From: Oxalobacteraceae bacterium
GTDB taxonomy: Bacteria; Pseudomonadota; Gammaproteobacteria; Burkholderiales; Burkholderiaceae_D
NCBI GenBank assembly: GCA_947446335.1
Contig: CANFGA010000024.1
Coordinates: 1 to 14,910, forward strand
Reading direction: 5' to 3'
Length of the DNA stretch: 14,910 nt
Shown: in pieces, positions 7,405 to 13,915 of the stretch
Numbering within the stretch: position 1 is the first letter of the stretch
Layout of the letters: each line of letters begins with the position of its first letter
Notes under the pieces: model-generated
What the model was told of the DNA's origin: nothing
Database searches by the model: none
The model's input: the letters and a program-made list of their open reading frames with translations, nothing else
Translations under genes and position numbers: made by a program

Positions 7405-8000
7405 GGCGCTGCGCTGCAAGAGCGCGCCTTGTGGGCACAGCATGCGCGCAAATAACCACGCAATTCATCGTAATTGATCGGTTTGCTGAAAAAAATCACG
7501 CCGGTCGGGACGCCACCTTGGGCCGCCAGGCTCTCGGGCGGCAAGCTCGATAAAATGGCAACATGCATTTCGGCAAGACCTGGATAGCCACGCATGGTCT
7601 TGATCACTTCAAAGCCATCGATGCCAGCCATCACGATATCGGTCAGCAAGATGTCGGGCTTGTGACTGGCGATCTCGATCAGCGCCTGATAGCCACTGTC
7701 ACAAAATGCCAGATTGGCACCGAGATCCCACGATGATATTTTCTTTTTATAAATTTCACGCTGCATCTTGTTATCCTCGAGCACCAGGATCGAAGCAACG
7801 CCCAAATCCGGTGCCGGAGCCGAATCGATGCGCACACCGTACTTGTAAGCGTGCACTGCAGCGACCGGAATTCGGCGATGCCCGCCTCTGGTTTTCCACG
7901 CTTCGATGACGCCAGCCTCTACCAATTGCTGGACCGACGTGACCGATAGGCCCAGCATTCTGGCCGCCTTCTGGGTAGTACAAACTTCAGCGACTGTCAT
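7401..8000 (-). CDS. Inverted response regulator: N-terminal excisionase/MerR-like HTH fused to C-terminal receiver
   Basis: The 199-residue protein starts with a winged-helix HTH of the excisionase/MerR-like type: TTQKAARMLGLSVTSVQQLV (8-27), then EAGVIEAWKTRGGHRRIP (28-45), where RGGHRRI is the wing motif. After a short linker, a receiver spans about 70-186 with Glu75/Asp76, phosphoacceptor Asp121 in LLTDIVMAGIDG, Ser151 and Lys173 (SKP). In most response regulators the receiver comes first; here the order is reversed. The tail has three cysteines (187, 188, 195). The start at 8000 has GGAGAG just upstream (GGAGAG-AAA-ATG) and leaves 18 extra residues of the longer open frame out as AT-rich leader. 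It is the first gene of the four-gene phosphorelay operon and overlaps the kinase start by 4 bases. It is the only DNA-binding protein in the operon and so the likely output. Nine-bp repeats over its own predicted promoter make autoregulation plausible. Confidence 0.9.
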   Translation of the reverse strand: MTVAEVCTTQKAARMLGLSVTSVQQLVEAGVIEAWKTRGGHRRIPVAAVHAYKYGVRIDSAPAPDLGVASILVLEDNKMQREIYKKKISSWDLGANLAFCDSGYQALIEIASHKPDILLTDIVMAGIDGFEVIKTMRGYPGLAEMHVAILSSLPPESLAAQGGVPTGVIFFSKPINYDELRGYLRACCAHKARSCSAAP

Positions 8001-8003
8001 TTT

Positions 8004-8009
8004 CTCTCC
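8004..8009 (-). promoter_or_regulatory. Shine-Dalgarno deciding the start of the HTH-receiver gene
   Basis: GGAGAG on the minus strand sits three bases before the ATG at 7998-8000. The in-frame upstream start at 8054 has no such site and would lie upstream of the predicted transcription start, which settles the choice of start. Confidence 0.8.
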
Positions 8010-8025
8010 ATCATTGGATACGGCA

Positions 8026-8054
8026 ATACTAACCAAATTTAACAAATTTACCAA
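8026..8054 (-). promoter_or_regulatory. Predicted sigma70-type promoter of the phosphorelay operon
   Basis: On the minus strand TTGGTA (plus 8049-8054) and TAGTAT (plus 8026-8031) are separated by 17 bases; each matches 4 of 6 consensus positions. Transcription would start near 8019, giving a leader of about 19 bases that contains the GGAGAG site. The AAATTT repeats cover the -35 box and the spacer, a position where a bound regulator would affect the promoter. Prediction only. Confidence 0.5.
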
Positions 8055-8067
8055 ATTAAATAAATTT
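8035..8067. repeat. Four AAATTT-type boxes at 9-bp spacing upstream of the HTH-receiver gene
   Basis: AAATTT occurs at 8035-8040, 8044-8049 and 8062-8067, with AAATTA at 8053-8058, so four boxes start exactly 9 bases apart, separated by AAC, ACC and AAT. Each AAATTT is itself a palindrome, so the array reads almost the same on both strands. Regular spacing of short boxes over a promoter resembles a cooperative operator, and the first gene downstream encodes an HTH protein. The surrounding DNA is much more AT-rich than the coding regions, so part of the pattern could be compositional. Confidence 0.65.
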
Positions 8068-8095
8068 TCAGAACCAATTTAATATTGGCTATAAT
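8067..8095 (+). promoter_or_regulatory. Predicted cheY promoter with a CCAAT/ATTGG dyad in its spacer
   Basis: A perfect TATAAT (8090-8095) lies 17 bases after TTCAGA (8067-8072, 4 of 6 matches to TTGACA), pointing to cheYZ. The spacer contains the inverted repeat CCAAT-TTAAT-ATTGG (8074-8088), centred between the two boxes. A dyad in this place is where MerR-type activators bind, though those promoters usually have longer spacers. Transcription would start near 8102, leaving a leader of about 138 bases. Confidence 0.5.
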
Positions 8096-8239
8096 AATTT
8101 CTTCACGTAAACTTCATTCGCAGCCGATGCGAGGGCAAAATTTTGCAATCGAGTTCGGCCATGCGCCGCAACGATATCCATAAAAGCCAGCCGGAATCAT
8201 CCAGATGCCGGGCTGGTGCAATCACTTCATGACAACAAG
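8096..8239 (+). promoter_or_regulatory. cheY 5' leader with hairpin-forming segments
   Basis: This segment is the probable cheY leader. It contains the perfect 12-base palindrome GCAAAATTTTGC (8135-8146) and a hairpin close to the gene: CCAGCCGG (8187-8194) pairs with CCGGGCTGG (8208-8216), one G bulged. No T-run follows, so it is not a terminator. No clear Shine-Dalgarno precedes the ATG at 8240. No gene was found in the segment. Confidence 0.45.
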
Positions 8240-8641
8240 ATGGCATCCGAATTGAATTTCCTCGTCGTTGACGATTTTTCGAACATGCGACGCGTCCTCG
8301 CAGGTTTGCTCAGAGAACTGGGCTACGGCCACATCCAGGAAGCCGAAGATGGCGCAAAGGCATTGCACTTGCTGCGCTCCAGACATGGCACGCAGGTCGA
8401 CTTTGTTGTCACCGACTGGAACATGCCGGTCATGGATGGCTTGGACTTGCTGAAGGCAATACGGCAAGATGCCAGCCTGAGCCATCTGCCGGTGCTGATG
8501 GTCACGGCAGAAGCGAAGAGGGAAAACATCATTGCCGCAGCCCACGCCGGGGCTGATGGCTATATCGTGAAACCTTTCAATGCAGCAACATTGAAGGAAA
8601 AAATGGACAAGATCTTGACCAAAAGAGGATTGACAGCATGA
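8240..8641 (+). CDS. cheY: Chemotaxis response regulator CheY
   Basis: This 133-residue single receiver closely follows enterobacterial CheY along its length (NFLVVDDFSNMRR, VTDWNMPVMDGLDLLK, LMVTAEAKRENIIAAA, GYIVKPF). Asp11/Asp12 bind magnesium, Asp59 is the phosphoacceptor followed by Trp60, and Thr89 and Lys111 complete the switch. Phosphorylated CheY binds the flagellar motor and changes rotation. The ATG at 8240 matches the usual CheY N-terminus (MASELNFLVVDD); a GTG start at 8216 would add eight residues without family likeness. cheZ follows with an ATGA overlap, so the two are coupled. No CheA, CheW or receptor gene is in the window, so the kinase must be encoded elsewhere. The gene is divergent from the phosphorelay operon, and the shared 239-base region carries both promoters. 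Confidence 0.96.
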   Translation: MASELNFLVVDDFSNMRRVLAGLLRELGYGHIQEAEDGAKALHLLRSRHGTQVDFVVTDWNMPVMDGLDLLKAIRQDASLSHLPVLMVTAEAKRENIIAAAHAGADGYIVKPFNAATLKEKMDKILTKRGLTA

Positions 8642-9273
8642 ACAACATGACAGACCCAGGCAACCCGCAACTCTGCGCTCAGGGAAAAGATGGCATGCCG
8701 GTATTCGAGCGCCTGGGGATCATCGTGCGGGCGCTGCACGACACCTTGTCCGAGATCGGCGCCCAGGATGTGCTGGCCGACGCAGCGCGCGAATTCCCGT
8801 CCGCGCGCGAACGCTTGCTGCACATCGCAGACTTGACTGAAAACGCGGCCAATCTCGTGCTCGGCAAGGTTGAGCAAAATGTCCCTTTGCTCGATGATCT
8901 GGCGCATCAGGCTGCAGCACTGGAGCACAACTGGGATGGAGCCAACGCCGGTGCACCGGATGCGCAATTGGTCGCCGGCACGCGCGCTTTCCTGGCGCAG
9001 GTACAACAAGGCTGCGGCACTACCCGCACGGCGCTCTCTGACATCATGATGGCGCAAGACTTCCAGGACTTGACAGGCCAACTCATCAAGAAAGTCGTCG
9101 TGCTGATGGAGCGCACCGAAAACGACTTGCTGAAACTGTTGATCGATGCCGCGCCGCCGGACGCGATGGCGAAGGTGGCCAGGGAAGAGATCATGGCCGG
9201 TCCCGGGGCGCCAGGCAACATCGCGCTCGACCAGGGCAGTGTCGATGATTTGCTCGCTGACCTGGGATTCTGA
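8638..9273 (+). CDS. cheZ: CheY-P phosphatase CheZ
   Basis: The 211-residue protein is the length expected for CheZ, which removes phosphate from CheY-P and so ends the motor signal. The segment SDIMMAQDFQDLTGQLIKK (134-152) is the family signature; Asp144 and Gln148 correspond to the catalytic pair Asp143/Gln147 of E. coli CheZ, the Gln being the residue inserted into the CheY active site. The C-terminus SVDDLLADLGF is the tethering peptide that binds CheY and is nearly the same as the E. coli tail. Long helices between about 20 and 165 fit the CheZ four-helix-bundle dimer. The start overlaps the cheY stop by 4 bases. A strong bidirectional terminator begins 40 bases after the stop. A near-perfect functional pair with CheY, but away from any other chemotaxis or flagellar gene here. 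Confidence 0.95.
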   Translation: MNNMTDPGNPQLCAQGKDGMPVFERLGIIVRALHDTLSEIGAQDVLADAAREFPSARERLLHIADLTENAANLVLGKVEQNVPLLDDLAHQAAALEHNWDGANAGAPDAQLVAGTRAFLAQVQQGCGTTRTALSDIMMAQDFQDLTGQLIKKVVVLMERTENDLLKLLIDAAPPDAMAKVAREEIMAGPGAPGNIALDQGSVDDLLADLGF

Positions 9274-9312
9274 CAGCAGCCGCTAACGCGGCGCCGCAGA
9301 TCGGCCAGATGG

Positions 9313-9360
9313 AAAAAAAGCGGCCCCCGCTCTGGAAAACCAGAACGGGGGCCGCTTTTT
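9313..9360. terminator. Bidirectional intrinsic terminator between cheZ and secA
   Basis: The arms GCGGCCCCCG (9320-9329) and CGGGGGCCGC (9346-9355) pair perfectly, and TCTGG (9331-9335) pairs with CCAGA (9340-9344) around an AAAA loop, with a single C/A mismatch between the two stems. Seven A residues (9313-9319) precede the stem and five T residues (9356-9360) follow it, so it can end transcripts from both sides. It serves convergent cheZ (plus) and secA (minus, stop at 9393). Confidence 0.93.
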
Positions 9361-9392
9361 CAGCCTGAATTTGGTCCAGACTCAGCTCGAAC

Positions 9393-12149
9393 TCAAGCCA
9401 GCTTGCCGTGGCATTGCTTGAACTTCTTGCCGCTGCCGCAAGGGCAAGGGTCGTTGCGACCAGCCTTGATGCCCGGATCGAGCGGACGCTCTTCTTGCGC
9501 ATTCACGGTCGGTGCCAGCAATTCTTCAGGCTCGGCATCGGGATCGAAATCGGCGTGCTGGAAATGCACGTTCTCGGCCGGCTCCAGTTGCAGCGCCGCC
9601 TCGGCAGCATCGATTTCCTGACGCGACTGTATGTGCACCGTCATGATCAGCTTGACCACTTCATTCTTGATCGATTCGAGCATCTGGCCGAACAGTTCGA
9701 ACGCTTCGCGCTTGTATTCCTGCTTCGGATTTTTTTGCGCGTAACCGCGCAGGTGGATACCCTGGCGCAAATGGTCGAGCGCTGCCAGATGTTCGCGCCA
9801 GTTGCTATCGACGCTTTGCAGCATCACGTTGCGCTCGAAACCGCCGAAGGATTCCTTGCCGACGGTATCGACCTTGGCCTTGTACGACGCATCAGTGGCT
9901 GCCAGAACGCGCTCTTCGATGTCTTCGTCGCTCAGGTTCGGTTCGCTTTCCAGCATCTGCTGCAACGGCAAATCGAGCTGCCACTCGGAAGAAAGCGTCG
10001 CTTCCAGCCCCTTGACATCCCATTGTTCCTCGACCGACTCGGGCGGCACATGTTCGCGCAACAGGTCGACGAACACGCCGTGGCGCAGCGAAGCGATCAA
10101 TTCGGATACATCGGTGGTTTCCAGCAACTCGTTGCGCTGCTGGTAAATCACCTTGCGCTGGTCATTGGCGACATCGTCGTATTCCAGCAATTGCTTGCGG
10201 ATGTCGAAGTTGCGCGCCTCGACCTTGCGCTGCGCCGATTCGATCGAGCGCGACACGATGCCAGCCTCGATCGGCTCGCCTTCGGGCATCTTCAGACGAT
10301 CCATGATCGCGCGCACCCGGTCGCCAGCGAAGATGCGCAGCAGCGCGTCGTCGAGCGAGAGGTAAAAGCGGGAAGAACCGGGATCGCCCTGGCGTCCGGC
10401 GCGACCGCGCAATTGATTGTCGACCCGGCGCGATTCGTGGCGCTCGGTGCCGATGATGTGCAAGCCGCCGGCACTGACGACATGGTCGTGCAGCGACTGC
10501 CATTCAAGGCTCATCTTGGTCGCTTGCGCAGCCTTGTCGGCATCCGACAGACTGTCGCTTTTCTCGATGAACTCGATCTGCTTCTGAACATTACCGCCAA
10601 GCACGATGTCGGTGCCGCGGCCAGCCATGTTGGTGGCGATCGTGATCGCCTTCGGGCTGCCCGCCTGGGCGATGATTTCCGCTTCGCGTGCATGCTGCTT
10701 CGCATTCAACACGTTGTGCGGCAGCTTCGCTTCGGTCAGGATGCCCGACAACAATTCGGAGTTTTCAATCGATGTGGTGCCGACCACGACCGGTTGGCCG
10801 CGCTCGAAGCAGTCGCGGATGTCGTTGACCATCGCGCCGTATTTTTCCTGGTCCGACTTGTAGACTTGGTCTTGGCGATCCTTGCGCTGCAGCGGACGGT
10901 TTTGCGGAATCACGACCGTTTCCAGACCGTAGATTTCCTGGAATTCGTAGGCTTCGGTATCGGCGGTGCCGGTCATGCCGGACAGCTTGGCATACATGCG
11001 GAAATAGTTCTGGAACGTGATCGAGGCCAGCGTCTGGTTCTCGTTCTGGATCCGCACGCCCTCTTTTGCTTCCACTGCCTGGTGCAAGCCGTCGGACCAG
11101 CGCCGTCCCGTCATCAGGCGGCCGGTGAATTCATCGACGATGACGACTTCATCGTTTTGCACCACGTAATGCTGATCCTTGTGATACAGAGCATGGGCCC
11201 GCAGCGCCGCGTACAGATGATGCACCAGCGTGATGTTGGCTGCATCGTACAGCGATGCGCCAGCAGGCAGCAAGCCGATCTCGGTCAGGATGCCTTCGGC
11301 CTTTTCATGCCCGGCTTCGGTCAGCAAGACCTGGTGCGCCTTCAGATCGATCGTGTAGTCGCCCGGCACTTCGATCTTGCCCTTGCCGTCCGGCGTCTGT
11401 TCACCCACTTGCAGCGTCAGCATGCGCGGCACGTCATTGATCTTGTAGTACAGGTCGGTGTGATTCTCGGCCTGGCCCGAAATGATCAACGGCGTGCGTG
11501 CCTCGTCGATCAGGATCGAGTCGACTTCATCGACGATGCCGAAATTCAATGCGCGCTGGACCCGGTCGCCAGCCTCGAACACCATGTTGTCGCGCAGGTA
11601 ATCGAAGCCGAATTCATTGTTGGTGCCGTAGGTGATGTCGGAACCGTAAGCGGCTTGCTTGACCGAGTGATCCATCTGCGACAGGTTGACGCCGGTCGTC
11701 AAGCCGAGCCAGCCATACAGGCGGCCCATGCCGTCGGCATCGCGCTGCGCCAGGTAATCGTTGACCGTCACCACGTGCACGCCCTTGCCCGACAAGGCAT
11801 TGAGGTAAGCCGGCAGCGTCGCGCTCAGCGTCTTGCCCTCTCCGGTGCCCATCTCGGCAATTTTTCCGTAGTGCAAGACCATGCCGCCGATCAACTGGAC
11901 GTCGAAGTGGCGCATCTTCAGCACGCGCCGGCTCGCTTCGCGGCAAACCGCAAACGCTTCCGGCAGCAGCGCGTCGAGCGACTCGCCGTCGGCGATGCGT
12001 TGCTTGAAGGCCGGCGTCTTCGCTTGCAACTCGAGATCCGACAGTTTTTCGATGACCGGTTCGAGCGCATTGATCACGCGTACCGTTTTTTGGTATTGCT
12101 TGAGCAGACGCTGGTTGCGGCTGCCGAAAATCTGGGTCAATAATGACAT
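9393..12149 (-). CDS. secA: Preprotein translocase ATPase SecA
   Basis: This 918-residue protein is full length. SecA drives secretory proteins through SecYEG at the inner membrane using ATP. NBD1 holds Walker A MGTGEGKT (100-107) and the DEVDSILIDEARTP stretch (207-220); the preprotein cross-linking domain lies at about 220-375; NBD2 has VGTTSIENSE (456-465), NMAGRGTDIVLGG (507-519) and GRAGRQGDPGSSR (582-594). The helical scaffold/wing and two-helix finger follow (WREHLAALDHLRQGIHLRGYAQ region), then an acidic linker and a zinc-binding tail with Cys902, Cys904, Cys913 and His914 that binds SecB and ribosomes. The Walker A begins MG where E. coli has MR. The ATG at 12147-12149 (MSLLTQIFGSRNQR) matches the family N-terminus, though the Shine-Dalgarno is weak. 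It ends 33 bases from the shared terminator with cheZ and diverges from dciA. Confidence 0.98.
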   Translation of the reverse strand: MSLLTQIFGSRNQRLLKQYQKTVRVINALEPVIEKLSDLELQAKTPAFKQRIADGESLDALLPEAFAVCREASRRVLKMRHFDVQLIGGMVLHYGKIAEMGTGEGKTLSATLPAYLNALSGKGVHVVTVNDYLAQRDADGMGRLYGWLGLTTGVNLSQMDHSVKQAAYGSDITYGTNNEFGFDYLRDNMVFEAGDRVQRALNFGIVDEVDSILIDEARTPLIISGQAENHTDLYYKINDVPRMLTLQVGEQTPDGKGKIEVPGDYTIDLKAHQVLLTEAGHEKAEGILTEIGLLPAGASLYDAANITLVHHLYAALRAHALYHKDQHYVVQNDEVVIVDEFTGRLMTGRRWSDGLHQAVEAKEGVRIQNENQTLASITFQNYFRMYAKLSGMTGTADTEAYEFQEIYGLETVVIPQNRPLQRKDRQDQVYKSDQEKYGAMVNDIRDCFERGQPVVVGTTSIENSELLSGILTEAKLPHNVLNAKQHAREAEIIAQAGSPKAITIATNMAGRGTDIVLGGNVQKQIEFIEKSDSLSDADKAAQATKMSLEWQSLHDHVVSAGGLHIIGTERHESRRVDNQLRGRAGRQGDPGSSRFYLSLDDALLRIFAGDRVRAIMDRLKMPEGEPIEAGIVSRSIESAQRKVEARNFDIRKQLLEYDDVANDQRKVIYQQRNELLETTDVSELIASLRHGVFVDLLREHVPPESVEEQWDVKGLEATLSSEWQLDLPLQQMLESEPNLSDEDIEERVLAATDASYKAKVDTVGKESFGGFERNVMLQSVDSNWREHLAALDHLRQGIHLRGYAQKNPKQEYKREAFELFGQMLESIKNEVVKLIMTVHIQSRQEIDAAEAALQLEPAENVHFQHADFDPDAEPEELLAPTVNAQEERPLDPGIKAGRNDPCPCGSGKKFKQCHGKLA

Positions 12150-12397
12150 GCTTGAATTCTTGAAAAAACGCCGTTAAAAAGGCTCTGTGGTCGCATCGCG
12201 TTACCGCACGGAGTTCGACTATGGCAAAAGATCACCATCTAAAAAAGACGCAATCTTATCATGCGATGCTATCAAGATTGGGATATCGTCCTATATAACA
12301 ATAGAAAATTTGGAAACATTGCTAAATAATAAACATTATTTGCATAAATAATCTTCCAATCTCAGCCTGTTTGGCCCGGCTGTGCTATGTTCGCGCC
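12150..12397. promoter_or_regulatory. AT-rich divergent secA / dciA regulatory region
   Basis: These 248 bases separate divergent starts, and the part from about 12240 to 12360 is far more AT-rich than the genes. It contains CAATCTT (12251-12257) with its reverse complement AAGATTG (12274-12280), and three alternating copies AAATAAT (12324-12330), ATTATTT (12335-12341), AAATAAT (12346-12352). A possible plus-strand promoter is TTGGAA (12310-12315), 18 bases, CATTAT (12334-12339). No strong minus-strand promoter with good spacing was found for secA. One short open frame (12137-12238, minus) is discussed as a finding. Confidence 0.45.
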
Positions 12398-12880
12398 ATG
12401 CGATTCAATTCCCGAACCCCGACCCGCCGATCTGGCGCGATTCCGGCTGACGCGTCCGCCTATCTGCGCGGCGATGGCCCGATGGCGGCGCTGATGCCGA
12501 CCGTCAACCGCCTGGCCGCGCTGCAAAAAGATTGCGCCCATGCGCTGCCGGCGATGTTCAGCCAGTGCGACATCCTGCAATTCGAGGCCGGGCAACTGGT
12601 GCTGGCCACGCCGAACGCCGCGCTGGCAGCCAAACTGAAGCAACAATTGCCCCATCTGCAAGCCGATCTGCTGGCGCGCGGCTGGCAGATCACGGCAATC
12701 AAACTGAAGGTGCAAGTGACCCGCAGTCTGGCCCCGATCGTCCACACGCATCCTTTGGAATTGCCGCACAAGGCGATGGCGGCGCTGACCGAACTGGGCG
12801 ATGCATTGCCGGCATCGCCGGCCAACGCGGCGTTGATCGCCGCGCTGCGCCGCCTGGTGAAACATCACGAAGAAGAGTGA
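12398..12880 (+). CDS. DUF721 / DciA-family protein (probable helicase loader)
   Basis: This 160-residue protein has the Burkholderiales DUF721 pattern: a basic N-terminus, MAALMPTVNRLAALQKDCAH (29-48), ALPAMFSQCDILQFEAGQLVLATPNAALAAKLKQQLP across about 49-85, and a Lys-rich strand KLKVQV. DUF721 proteins include DciA, which recruits the replicative helicase DnaB to origins in bacteria without DnaC; whether this short form does so is inferred from the family. The ATG at 12398 was chosen because it gives the usual basic N-terminus; a TTG at 12371 would add nine residues. No membrane segment or signal peptide is seen. The gene diverges from secA and converges on lpxC with six bases between the stops, leaving no room for a terminator. 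The position between lpxC and secA is, from recall, normal for this order. Confidence 0.85.
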   Translation: MRFNSRTPTRRSGAIPADASAYLRGDGPMAALMPTVNRLAALQKDCAHALPAMFSQCDILQFEAGQLVLATPNAALAAKLKQQLPHLQADLLARGWQITAIKLKVQVTRSLAPIVHTHPLELPHKAMAALTELGDALPASPANAALIAALRRLVKHHEEE

Positions 12881-12886
12881 AGTGGC

Positions 12887-13822
12887 TTAATTCAACGCCC
12901 ACTCGCGCTCGATTTGATCGGAATACGACGGCGGCGCCGCTTCATTGGTCGAAAAAGACACGATTTCATAGGCTGCCGGCCGCGCCAACAGCGCCAGCAG
13001 CAATTGGTTGTTCATCGCATGGCCAGCCTTGTGCGCCTCATAACTGGCCAAGAGCGGATGGCCGACCAGGTACAAGTCGCCGATCGCATCGAGTATCTTG
13101 TGGCGCACGAATTCATCCTCGTAGCGCAAGCCGCCCGAGTTCAGGATCCGGTATTCATCCATCACGATCGCGTTTTCCAGCGAACCGCCGCGCGCCAGAC
13201 CCATCCCGCGTAAACTCTCGACATCTTGCATGAAGCCGAAGGTGCGCGCCCGCGCCACGTCGTGCACGTACGACACTTTGCCGAAGTCGACCTGAGCGCG
13301 CTGCACCGAGCCATCGACGGCGGGATGATTGAATTCGATGAAAAAATCGAGCTTGAAACCATCATGCGGGCAAAGACGCGCCCATTTTTCGGATGCGCCC
13401 TGACCGCTGCGCACTTCCACCGTTTCAAGCACACGGATGAATTTCTTGGCCGTATCCTGCTCAAGGACACCGGCTTGCTGCAACAGAAAGACGAACGATG
13501 CGGCCGAACCATCCATGATCGGAATTTCTTCGGCGCTGACGTCGATCACCAGATTGTCGATGCCCAGGCCGGCCGCAGCCGACATCAGGTGTTCCACCGT
13601 CGACACGCGCGCACCATCCTTGACCAGCACCGACGCCATCCGCGTATCGCCCACCGCCATCGCACTGGCGGCAAATTCGACGACCGGATCGAGGTCGACG
13701 CGGCGAAACACGATCCCGCTATCGGCGGCGGCCGGGCGCAATGTCAACTCGACCTTGGTTCCTGAGTGCAATCCGACACCGATGGTGCGGACCATTTGTT
13801 TGATAGTGCGTTGTCTTAACAT
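12887..13822 (-). CDS. lpxC: UDP-3-O-acyl-N-acetylglucosamine deacetylase LpxC
   Basis: The 311-residue protein is full length. LpxC is the zinc enzyme that removes the acetyl group from UDP-3-O-acyl-GlcNAc, the committed step of lipid A synthesis in the cytoplasm. Zinc ligands His78 (in STVEHLMSA, with Glu77 as catalytic base), His241 and Asp245 (in HKILDAIGDL) are all present, and His268 in KAGHAMNN fits the catalytic His265 of E. coli. The N-terminus MLRQRTIKQMVRTIGVGLHSG is typical, supporting the ATG at 13820-13822, which has only a weak Shine-Dalgarno. It lies 93 bases after the peroxiredoxin gene, with a perfect 13-bp hairpin between them. It is on the same strand as ftsZ, continuing the usual link between the division cluster and lpxC. 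Confidence 0.98.
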   Translation of the reverse strand: MLRQRTIKQMVRTIGVGLHSGTKVELTLRPAAADSGIVFRRVDLDPVVEFAASAMAVGDTRMASVLVKDGARVSTVEHLMSAAAGLGIDNLVIDVSAEEIPIMDGSAASFVFLLQQAGVLEQDTAKKFIRVLETVEVRSGQGASEKWARLCPHDGFKLDFFIEFNHPAVDGSVQRAQVDFGKVSYVHDVARARTFGFMQDVESLRGMGLARGGSLENAIVMDEYRILNSGGLRYEDEFVRHKILDAIGDLYLVGHPLLASYEAHKAGHAMNNQLLLALLARPAAYEIVSFSTNEAAPPSYSDQIEREWALN

Positions 13823-13870
13823 GTAGCGTTCATATCCAGATTGGTCTTGCTGCAGCGTACTCCTGAACTC

Positions 13871-13900
13871 GACACAACGGCGCCGCAGCGCCGTTGTGTC
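13871..13900. other. Perfect 13-bp hairpin between peroxiredoxin and lpxC
   Basis: GACACAACGGCGC (13871-13883) and GCGCCGTTGTGTC (13888-13900) pair without mismatch around a CGCA loop. It starts 15 bases after the peroxiredoxin stop and lies about 50 bases before the lpxC start. There is no T-run on either side, so it is not a standard intrinsic terminator; it could protect the peroxiredoxin mRNA 3' end, slow polymerase, or assist factor-dependent termination. Confidence 0.75.
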
Positions 13901-13915
13901 AGTCTCTGGTCAGAA

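Noticed and set aside
6307..7455. Plus-strand open frame of 382 codons opposite the sensor kinase
   Set aside because: The minus-strand kinase has H, N, G1 and F boxes and coupled start; the plus-strand product is His/Gln/Arg-rich without domain.
8001..8054. Longer N-terminus of the HTH-receiver protein from 8054
   Set aside because: It would start upstream of the predicted transcription start inside the AAATTT repeats; the ATG at 8000 has a strong Shine-Dalgarno.
8035..8067. CRISPR array
   Set aside because: The repeats are only 6-9 bases with 3-base gaps, far too short for CRISPR repeats and spacers, and no cas gene is near.
1713..9273. Mobile element or prophage
   Set aside because: No transposase, integrase, phage gene, tRNA-linked site or terminal repeats could be seen at the edges of the accessory block.
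9408..12143. Plus-strand open frame of 911 codons opposite secA
   Set aside because: secA is unmistakable on the minus strand. The long antisense frame follows from codon bias in GC-rich DNA.
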